Assembly (NCBI RefSeq): GCF_001577835.2
Contig: NC_029527.1
Location: forward strand, 6,602,094-6,666,093
From: Coturnix japonica
Lineage: Eukaryota; Chordata; Aves; Galliformes; Phasianidae
DNA length: 64,000 nt
Direction of reading: 5' to 3'
In this document: piece after piece, positions 34,430-43,989 of the stretch
Numbering within the stretch: position 1 is the stretch's first letter
How the letters are laid out: each line of letters starts with the position of its first letter
Program-made: the position numbers and the translations under genes
The notes under the pieces: generated by a model
The model's input: only the letters and a program-made list of their open reading frames with translations
What the model was told of the DNA's origin: nothing
Databases searched by the model: none

Positions 34430-34940
34430 CAGCCAACTGCCGTCCAATCAGCGCGCGGCAGGGCGGGATGAACCAATAGCGTGAGGCGACCGCGATGCCG
34501 GGGCGGGGCTTCGTACCGGGATGGGGGAGGGCCGGCCCCGCTCCCCGCCGCCATTTTCACGTCTGACAAACAAAAGAGCCGCAGCCGCTCCCGGCGCTGA
34601 CCTGACCCCAGGTAATAACTGGGGTCTGTGCTGCCTGCCGGGGGTGCGGGGCTGCCATGGGACCCGCTGCCGGGAGCAGGGGGGCGGTTCTCGTTGGGGT
34701 TGTGCGGTGGTTGGGTGGGGGAGGGGTTCTGGATCGCGACGGGTGGGGAGCGGGGCCGTGCGGGGCTACGGGCCGGTGGGGGTCGGCCCGCGGCTCGTTG
34801 GTGCCCGATGTGCGGAGAGAGACGGGCCGGCGTTGGGCGGGACGGGCCGCGCTGCTGGAGGACGGGACAGGATGCGTTGTGTAACGATGCGCCGCCACTG
34901 CACCCCGCTGCGGGGAGTAGGGAGTGCGCGGGGCGGCTGG
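34430..34940 (+). promoter_or_regulatory. IP6K2: CpG island promoter, probably distal IP6K2 promoter
   Basis: This is a dense CpG block with two CCAAT boxes (34444-34448, 34473-34477), a GC box (GGGCGGGGC at 34501) and a YY1-type GCCGCCATTTT (34547-34557), the usual element just downstream of a housekeeping start site. There is no TATA box. IP6K2 is the first + strand gene downstream. A bidirectional role is possible. Confidence 0.7.
34535..34611 (+). other. IP6K2: Noncoding first exon, probably IP6K2 5' UTR
   Basis: The exon is inferred from the YY1 motif (start-site region) to the donor CCCCAG|GTAATAAC at 34612. No long frame begins here. Linkage to the IP6K2 coding exon 9.2 kb away rests on strand and order. 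Confidence 0.5.
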
Positions 34941-34949
34941 CACGGCTGT

Positions 34950-35365
34950 ACAGGGCTATTACATGGCTAATACACGGCTAATACAGGGCTATTACTCGGC
35001 TATACACGGCTATACAAGGTTATTACATGGCTATATACGGCTAATACATGGCTATACAGGGCTAATACGCGGCTAATGCACGGCTTTTACATGGCTATAC
35101 AGGGCTATTACATGGCTATACATGGCTATACATGGCTATACATGGCTATACATGGCTATACATGGCTATACATGGCTATTACGTGGCTAATACATGGCTA
35201 TGGCACAGCTATACATGTCTATATACGGCTATACAGGGCTAATACATGTCTATACACAGCTATACAGGGCTAATACATGTCTATACAGGGCTAATACACG
35301 GCTATACAGGGCTTATACATGGCTATTACATAGCTATGGCACGGCTATACACGGCTATGGCCTGG
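34950..35365 (+). repeat. 10-11 bp minisatellite (TATACATGGC / TATTACATGGC)n
   Basis: About 400 bases of tandem 10-11-mers alternate TATACATGGC, TAATACACGGC and TATTACATGGC types, with a perfect core of seven copies near 35106-35178. It begins about 340 bases after the CpG-island donor. The open frame through it (YMAIHGYTWL-like) comes only from the repeat. Confidence 0.95.
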
Positions 35366-35567
35366 GCCTAGCGCATTTGGGAGGGCGTCGTTGTGTGTAG
35401 CAGTGTTATCGCTGTTGGTGGGTAACGGCCTGGTGGGAGTCCACCCTGATGTGTCCTTGGCCTTGTTTCTGCTGTGGGAAATACACGAGCTTAGTGCAGA
35501 TTTGGCTTCAGGTTATGGGACGGTTTTGAGCTGCCTTGAAATGGGGGTTGGAGGGTTGGGGGCTTGG

Positions 35568-35631
35568 GGGGGTTGGAACTACATGATCCTTGAGGTCCCT
35601 TCCAACCCGGGTCATTCTGTGATTCTGTGAA
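35568..35631 (+). mobile_element. CR1 LINE (CR1-F-like) 3' end fragment
   Basis: GGTTGGAACTACATGATCC, CCCTTCCAACCCGGGTCATT and CTGTGATTCTGTGA match the terminal 60 bases of the copies at 33.7 and 38.6 kb almost base for base. Confidence 0.88.
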
Positions 35632-36462
35632 ATGTTGGTATCTTTGCTCATCCTGTCATGTTTTCAGAGTATAACAAGAAATGGAGAATGGCTTTATATA
35701 TAAACATACACGTGTGTGTGCTTTAAAACTGAGTCGTTAGGTGCCGTTTATTTATTTGCTGTTGTTTACTGTTCTGCTGTTATAATTTGTACGTGGGGAA
35801 AAAGCAACAGTTTAAGTGCCAGAATCCAGAACGTTGTTTCTTCTTCCTAAACACCTGAAGCGATCAGCAGTGTCTGGTAAGGCCGGTGGGAAGGGTTTGG
35901 GGAGGAGGGCTCATAAGGTGAGGATTACAGCCATCTAAATGGACTTGGTGCTAATAAAAGTAAGACCTTACACTTGGCCAAGTATTTTTCCATACATTGA
36001 GATTCATTAACTTAATTGAAAAGCTCTCTCCCTACCTCTTCTGATGTTGCTGTTGATGGAATAATAAATCATCCGCAATATTCTGCTAATGCAAATAATG
36101 CAGTTTTATGTTGCTGTTTATTCTTGAGGCAGAGTTAGATCAGCATTGGGGTGAGCATGTGGTACAGCAGTTTGGGATGGAGCTGGACAGCTGGGTAGCG
36201 GTGGGATGGCAGCGCTGGGCTTTGTGCTCTAACATTCCTGCCCTACCAGTTGCTTGTGGGCTGCTTTGAGAAAGCAGGGTGAGGAAAGATGTTAAAGAAA
36301 GAAGCACATAACTGCAGCTCCGTGCTTGGGCTTCCTGCCACTTGGGTGCTGTGGTGATGCCTCATCATTGTTCCCTGATAGCTGGGGAGGAGGCAGGGTG
36401 TTTGGGGTAATATAAGTGAACATTGTTGTAAGAGAGTGCCCTGCTGTGGTCACAGATTGTAG

Positions 36463-36733
36463 CATCATAGAATGGCCTGGGTTGAAAAGGACCACGATAC
36501 TCATCCAGTTCCAACCCCCTGCTGTGTGCAGGGTCACCAACCAGCAGCCCAGGCTGCCCAGAGCCACATCCAGCCTGGCCTTTAATGCCTGCAGGGATGG
36601 GGCAACCACAGCCTCCTTGGGCAACCTGTGAACAGCGCATCACCACCCTCTGGGTGAAAAACTTCCTCCTAATATCCAACCTAAACCTCCCCTGCCTCAG
36701 TTTAAAACCATCCCCCCCTTGTCCTCTTGGATG
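36463..36733 (-). mobile_element. CR1 LINE 3' fragment
   Basis: CATCATAGAATGGCCTGGGT, CTGCCCAGAGCCACATCC and CTCCTAATATCCAACCTAAA are antisense CR1 3' UTR and ORF2 end. It is a different subfamily from the CR1-F-like copies and has several changes, so it is older. Confidence 0.88.
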
Positions 36734-38384
36734 TCTTACAGGTATACCTATAAGTGTAGAGGTAAGAACCAAGCATGGCAGATTCTAATCTGTTAGGCTG
36801 ATGTCTCTATATTCATAACGGTTCTTGAGTATCTCATGAATTGGGGTAGTGCCGTGATGTGGTTTTTTACACCATTGTGTGGAAAAACTCACCATCTCTC
36901 TTTCAGTTCATCCACTTCTCAGCTGTTGGTTTGCTGATGCATAGCTTGTCCCTGTTGGCAGGAGCTGTGCTGGGTGTCTAGGCAACGCCGGGCCGGCTCA
37001 GCATCTCTGTAGCTTGCTTGAAGAGATGAAAATTTTCCATTGCAGGGGAGAGGATTTTTCCTCTATCACTAATTATCGTACCTGGCTTTCTGTCTTGCCC
37101 AAGGTTAAGGTGGCTATGAAACAAAATGGGGATGGTTTTCAGATACTAAGAGTCTACGTTGGGTACTTTTAAGGTATAATTATAGGTAACCATTTCTACA
37201 GCTCTTAGAAATATCTGATAATAGTACTGTTTTGGGACCTATTTTTGTTACAATGTAATTCTTTTATTCAATTTTGCAGGAAAAAAAAAGAAGTTAAATA
37301 GAATGGTGACCCAGTGTAGTGAGCTGTGAGTGGCCATACATTGCTGCTGCACTGCCTGAAATAAAGCAGGCAGCATGGGGGTAAAACTGTTCCAATGAGG
37401 ATTTGGTGGTGATGATGCTCAGTCAAGTGTTCAGGAGCTTTGAATCATCACTGATGGTTTGGGGCATTTTTTGATTTGAATGACTGTAAGTCCTTGAGGC
37501 CTGAGTGCCCCTCTGATGGGATGTGTTGGACTGGCAATAATGCTTCTAATAGGTACAGAAAGTACTGCTGTTACTGGAGATAGCTGGAACCAGGCAGTGC
37601 CCAATTTTACATTGCTTTACTGGAGAAAAATAAAGCTTTGCTCATACAGCACTTTCAGTCTCTGAGAATCTTGTTTGATGGGGGCAAACTCAGCGCATCT
37701 GCCATAATAAATGGCTGGGGAGGAGTGAGTGCACAAGCTGTGGCTGGTTTGGAGCTGGGTACGTGCTGACCAGCCAGTTAATAGGCCAGACAGGAAGGGC
37801 AATTACTGATGTCACACTGCAGCCCTTTGGTGGAACTGTGTGTCTTGATTGCTATATTCTATTCCAGCTGTGCTGACACTCAGAAAGATGGAAGGAGCAA
37901 ACAGAATTGGGGTGATTAGCTGCAACTGGTTAATGATGCTTCAGGTTGTTGACATCTACAGCTTGGGTTGCTCAGTGTCAGGACAAAACACTCATTCTCA
38001 CAAGCACTGTTGAATCTATTAAGAATGAGTGCTGGGTGTATTTAATTGAGGCACAGATGGCTTTGACGCCAGTACCCAAATAGCAGCACGGTGCTGTGAT
38101 GCAGAAGGCTTCAATAATGCCTGAAACCTTACAGGAATTGTGGGCACTGCCTAATTTAGTGCTTATTGATGATGACAGCTTCCTTCTAGCAATTCCTCTT
38201 CATTTATTTTTGCTGAAAAACAGCACGTTACCTGTCTCGTACTTTGGATATATGGTTAAGAACACGATGGCCAATTATTTATCATCTTTTGGCTGATAAT
38301 TAGCTTATACACCTTGTTACAAAGTGGAACTGCTGGCTTGGTGGGCATCATCTTGATGTCTCTGAGGTATCAGCTCTTTCAGAA

Positions 38385-38650
38385 GGTTGGTTTTAAGTTA
38401 AAAGAAGGAAGATTTAGGTTGGATGTTAGGGGGAAGTTCTTCACTAGGAGAGTGGTTAGGCCCTGGAACAGGCTGCCCAGGGAGGTTGTGGATGCCCCGT
38501 CCTTGGAGGTGTTCAAGGCCAGGTTGGACGGGGCCCTGGGCAACCTGATCTAGTAAAGGTGTATGTTTGGTGGCCCTGCCAGGCAGGGGGGTTGGAACTA
38601 CATGATCCTTGAGGTCCCTTCCAACCCGGGTCATTCTGCGATTCTGTGTG
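38385..38650 (+). mobile_element. CR1 LINE (CR1-F-like) 3' fragment
   Basis: Sense sequence from GGTTTTAAGTTAAAAGAAGG through GGCAACCTGATCTAG to TCTGCGATTCTGTGTG. The last 60 residues of ORF2 are open and nearly identical to the minus-strand copy at 33.7 kb. It is 5'-truncated and young. Confidence 0.92.
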
Positions 38651-41600
38651 GTTCAGTGTAAGTAAAGGTGTGAGGTTGAACTGGATGGATGTGATGTGCT
38701 CATGCTGGAGTCATTGACTTGGGTTATAAGTTAAAGCAAACTTTGAGGAAAAGAATGGCTGTGACTTAGTATTGCTTTCTGGCAGCGTTGTCCTTCAGAA
38801 ACACACAATTGGAGTATGAGCACAGCGTGAATGATGGTGCTGTATTGCAGGGTATTGAGCAGAAAAGAGGTTTCTGGCTGTCATCCTGTCCTAGTGCTTA
38901 TTTGGCCAGTGGATGCACTTGTGCCAGCAGTACTTGCTTGTATTAAAGTTGCAGGCTGGTACAAGATCTTGCTGTAATCTGGTTCCAGGGTACCTTTACA
39001 AGCATGGAGGGGGAAAGAGGAGCATGTAAAAGTCCCTCGAGCCCTCAGTGATGTAAGTTCAGGTTTTGTGGTTAGAGATGTGTTTTTTGGGTGGTTCAGT
39101 GCATTCTGAAACTAACACAGTTATAAGGATATGGTGGATGACTCTCATGAGCCTTCGCTGATCAGTAGCAAAAACTCTCCATGATGCAAAGTAAAGTATC
39201 AAACCCAGTATTTGAGGAATCATGGAATGAAAGGTGGCTGGGCATGGCACCTCTTACTGCCGTCTGTCTTGTGTTGTTGTGAGATTACTTTAAACTGAAA
39301 GGAACTAAGCTTCATTTGATGTATGCTGGTGGTATGAATGAATGTACATGTACACAGGAGACATGAAATATGTGACTGTGGTTTGTTGGTGCTGTTCTTC
39401 TGGTGGTTCACTTATAGAAAGTCTTTGGTGCTCCTCTGGAGTTAGATTTCTAGGATTTGGGTGGCAAAGCTTGAGTTTAACGAGCTTGTCTATGTAAGCA
39501 ATAGAGATTGGGATTTCTGAAGGGAGTGTAGACAGAAAAATCTTCCTGTAGTAAAGCAAATGCAACCCTTGTGAAAGACTTGGTTCCCTTCTGAACGACT
39601 TCACATATAGAGCAGCTTGGTCACATCTCCAAGGGCTGCTTGGAAAGGTCCACAATTTGTATTGAGGGCTTAGGAGTACCAGGCTGCTAACTATGTGTTA
39701 GTGAGAAAGGTGTCTGCATGGGTTTATTTCAGCCTCGATGCTTGAAGTTCTGGGTGGTTTCTGTATCTTGAATAGCACTTTTGCTTCTGTAATCCACCTA
39801 ATGTAGCTTTTGCTGTCGTATTTTCAGCAGATTAAAGGCTGAATGCTATTTTGGTTTCTCCATGACAAAGGGCTGTATTGTCTTTTTATAGCAACCGGTG
39901 TTTTTGGCCAGCGGTGCCAAAATGCTGTTCTGGGATGGATCAGTTTCTAAATAGGAAGTTTAAGTAGCTTAGTTTTGGCGGTTCAGGTTTCTTAGTTTCC
40001 ATGGCATTTTTACATGGAAAAGAGGCTAACTCTTAAATTACAGTCCCTGGAAATACTGCGTGGATCACAATTGCACGCTCTTTTCAGGCAGAGTATGCTT
40101 AGTAACCTGTAACTTGGCTTTATTTTTGTTTCGGGGAGATTAAATAGCTTTGAGGCATAAAGCTGGCATTTCGCTACAGCTTTGTTTATGTAATTGTTAA
40201 ACTTGCAGATTACAGAGGGTGCACAGAGCCGAAAGCTGCTGCTTTTTGGTATTTCTAAAGCTTGTTTGGAGCCCCTGACCTCCTTGTTGAGGTTTAAGGG
40301 TTTCACTCCCTCAGCTCAGTGGCTTCATCTGCTAAGAAAAAGCTGCATAAGCTCCAATTGCCTTGATGCTCTCTTGTGTTCTAAGACAAAATGAGGGGGC
40401 AGCGGGTTTCTCCTAGTCATAATGAGCTGGCTTAGGCACAGAAGGGACAGTGGTTGTGCGTGAGGAGCAGTGATGGAACACGATCCCATAGATTTCGTTG
40501 TTGACGTATTTGTGCTGTTAGTGTGCCATCCATAGATATGTGTGCTGTGTAATTCTTAGTTTCATCTGTTCAGATGCGTTCAGAATTCCTGCTGATACTT
40601 GCTGCAAGAGCAGCTCTGCAGCTGTCCCAGCTTACAGCTGTAAGTGCGTGCCTCAGCTTGTGGGGCACTGTTTGTCTCATAGTAAATGTTGCTGCTTGTA
40701 TTTAGAGGAAAACAACCCTATGGTTAAAAGCAGCTAGCAAAGCTATCACTTTTTGTTTGCTCCGTGTTCCGAGTGTACATCTTTATACGTGTGTAGGCAT
40801 TGGGATGCCTTATCTTCTGTTGGTTGGTTGCAGACAGTGTTAGTGTTGGGCAGGAAGGGCCCAGTGGTGCCTGCAGCAGGTGCTGGTGTGCACTGCTGGC
40901 TCCTGACCTTCCTTTTTAAGTTTATTGCTCATTTTGAAGATCTGCAAAGCTAACAGAGATTTACAAAGAGCCTGAAACTTTATTTAGAGCTAAATACTTG
41001 AGCGATGTTTTGCTTGTCACATGCCAGTGATGGATGAGCTCTGGCACAGGGCACAGGCTGTTATTTAAAAGCTAATGCCAGTAGATTTGCTTCGGGTTGT
41101 ATTGCTGCATTTCTCCAGTAATACAACAGGAAAACGTATCCAGCTTGAAATAGGAGTTGGTGTAACTGGAGGAGGGCAAGTGCTGCTGCTTTAATTTCTA
41201 GATGAACAGATACTTTCCATCTGATAATAAGGATGCATTCTTTCTTGCTGCTTTGTAGCTGGTGGTAGTGAGCACATCATTACGGTGCAGGCCTCATCTC
41301 TGATCATTGAAGGCTGGAGCCAAGGTCTCACTGCTTGGAAAGTGTATGCACACGTTGTGTCAACGTGTAGGTGTGGAGGAATTGATGTTTAACTCCTGTA
41401 ACTGTTCCCGCTGAGGATTTTTACAACACCTCACACTTACTCAGCTCTGAGTGCGTGTCACCAACAACCAAAAGATCATGATGGTGATTGACTTGCTGCA
41501 GAAGAATGCAAAAACAAGTTTGTTTGCATAGAAACTTACAGCTCAGCATTTTTTCCCTTACCAGTATTTATAAGTAACAAAGTAGTGTGGGTAGCCAGAA

Positions 41601-43399
41601 ACCCATGGGTTAAAGTTATACCTAATGGAAGGGCTTCTTTCCCCCAGTCTAGTCAGTCCTTTAAAGGAAGTTGGATAGAGTCTCTGCGTGGCTGACTGGG
41701 GGCTGCAGGTGGGCCAGGCTGGGTTCAGGGAAACCCAGCTTTAATGGGTGGTTTGGAGCCAACAGTTCTGCTGTTGGGTGTTGGGAAAAGGGTTATTCAG
41801 TGAGATAGTGAGGGAGGAGGGGGTTGGTGCTTCATTAGGATCTCCCAAAGGATGCATTCGTTAATGCAGTTGCCTATTGGGCTAAGTTGAGAACCTGTAA
41901 GGGCATGAAATACCTGCCAAAGAGTGCAGTCACCCAAGATGTATTTTAAAACCCTGAAAAATGAGTTCGTGGTGGTTATTCTTTTATAGTCACTGTCATG
42001 CATGGATGAGAACAAAGCACGTGGTGAAGGGCAGAGCAGCAGTTTGGTATCTGGGGAAGGTGCTGAAAGATGCCTGTTGTGTGTGTGCTGCATAAAGAGC
42101 CTGATAACGGGCTGGGCACGGAACAGGGAACGAGCAGGGCAGGACTTTGTGCTCATCCTGCTGAAATCTCAGCCAGTCTCATGTTAGAGCTTTTCTTTTG
42201 AAGGAAGTAAAACCGATCTGATATTTATGCAATGCTGTTTATGCCTATATGGGGTTGGTAAATGGGATGGTGCAGGGTGTTTCTGCTGGGCCCTACAGTG
42301 ATTCGGGTTCTGTTAAGCTGAGTGGCAAAATTCCCAATACGAAGTGAAGTTAGAATAGCAAACACATTGTTTGTAGCAGAAATTGGGGGGTTTAGCATTA
42401 CAGAGCAAAATTTAAGGCTATTTTTGATGTGCCAATGAGAATACCTCTGAAGGTATTGCATGCAAACAACCTGTACTTATTAGATATCCTTCTTATCTTG
42501 AATGGGTAAAATACAGCGATTGTTCCCAATGCAAACTTAAGCTGCTCGATTTACTGAGATATAAATCAGTGGCAGGGCACACAGGCGTATCACTTACTGG
42601 GCACTGCTGCCCTGTTCAGACCTTACATGCTTTATGGGCTTGCAGCAAGACAAGAGCAGCAGGGCTTACTCATCCAGGCACATTATCTGTGCTGCTGTGT
42701 CTCCCTCTGTCTCTCCAGCCTTCACATCTGAGCACACAGAGTCTGACTCTTAGAGATGTTTCCAACCTCTCCCTCCCTCCTGTAAATATTATAAAAATAA
42801 CAGTTACGCAATATCAGAGCTATAAAAAACCACCCCTTGCTTTGTTAGCCATTGAATGGGAAGCCGTGTGTTTCAGGAAGCAGCAAAGAAGTGCAGGCAG
42901 GAGCCGTGTGTGCAGTGCTGGGGTATGTGCAGGGTAACTTGTGCCCTGAAGGTGCGTCGTGCAAACGAGGTGCTGAGCATTGGCCGCGTTGCAGGTGCTT
43001 TGGAATGTGCTAGAAGGGAAGCTGGCTCATTTGGTAACATTGCTACGGTTCTTGAAAGCGAAGGAGAATAAACAGCCGAGTGTTGTGTAGTGAGTAAAGC
43101 ATCGATCTGTTGGCTGGGGGGCAGGTAAACATGCCCAGAGCTGGAACCGAGCGATCGATCCGTGTCCTCAAGTGCTGCTTTGACTGCAGCGCTGCCCCCT
43201 CGGCCGTGTGCGGTGTGTGCAGTGCGGGGCTGAGCCGTGCGGGAACGGGAAGGAGGGCAAGAAAAATAGAGCCGTGACCTGGAACGTGCTGTGGTCCCTT
43301 GGAACCGAGTGTTGGTGTTTGTGTAACGATCTGCAGACGGAATGAGCAGGAGGCTTGTTTTTCGCTGCGAAAGTTAATGATTAAAGATGCGGTCTAAAA

Positions 43400-43787
43400 T
43401 TGGAGCGACTCGACTAAAAATTGATGGTTGCTGCAGGGCCGGGTGAGCTGCGGGCTGAGCTGCGGGCTGAGCTCCGCACTGTGACCCGGTGCCCGGGGGG
43501 GCGGGGGTTGGTACCGGGTTGGTACCGGGTCGGTACCGGGTTGTCCCGCCCCCCAGCTGCTGCCATTGGTCGCTGTGCGGTGGGCGGGGCGATGCGGGCG
43601 ACCTGTCTGGCCGCCTCCTTTGCTCGCTCTCAGTCCGACGCCGGCCGAGCGGCGTGCGGGGCTGGTTCGAGTGCTCGTGTGCTTCCTTACAGAGCGCTGG
43701 GCTGGAGCTCCGCCCGCACCACTCCGACACCGCCGCCTCGGAACCGCCCTCACACCGTCGCCTCCCTCTGTCTAATGCGCTACAAGG
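43400..43787 (+). promoter_or_regulatory. IP6K2: CpG-rich proximal promoter and 5' leader of IP6K2
   Basis: The block carries an inverted CCAAT box (ATTGG, 43565-43569), a GC box (TGGGCGGGGC, 43581-43590) and dense CpGs, ending about at the ATG. A start near 43620 would read straight into the coding exon. Alternatively, the pyrimidine stretch and CTACAAG ending at 43786 act as an acceptor for the distal exon. Sequence alone does not decide between the two. Confidence 0.6.
43509..43543 (+). repeat. Short tandem repeat GGTACCGGGTT x3
   Basis: Three adjacent copies of an 11-base unit (GGTACCGGGTT with one T to C change) sit directly upstream of the CCAAT and GC boxes of IP6K2. Just upstream lies a doubled GAGCTGCGGGCT. 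Confidence 0.85.
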
Positions 43788-43989
43788 ATGAGCCCAGCGT
43801 TTGGAGCCATGGAAGTGGAGCACTATTCCAAGGGAGTCCTGCTCGAGCCCTTTGTCCACCAGGTCGGGGGACACTCGTGTGTCCTCCGGTTTAACGACAA
43901 GACGATCTGTAAGCCCCTGATCCAGCGGGAGCACCAGTTCTATGAGACTCTCCCGACAGAAATGCGTAAATTCACTCCGCAGTACGAGG
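43788..43989 (+). CDS. IP6K2: IP6K2 coding exon 1
   Basis: The ATG at 43788 opens MSPAFGAM. The exon gives residues 1-67 and one base of a split glycine, then GTAAGT. A second in-frame ATG at codon 8 has a good context (GCCATGG) and could be used. Confidence 0.95.

Larger units (their letters stand above)
34612..43786 (+). other. IP6K2: Interval between distal promoter exon and IP6K2 coding exon 1 (probable intron)
   Basis: It contains the minisatellite at 35 kb and three CR1 fragments (35.57, 36.46 and 38.39 kb). The rest is largely A/T-rich unique sequence (38.7-43.1 kb) without a recognised exon. A second CpG-rich promoter-like block occupies its last few hundred bases. Confidence 0.5.

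Noticed and set aside
34970-35400. Open frames through the TATACATGGC array (YMAIHGYTWL-type peptides)
   Set aside because: They are purely translated repeat.
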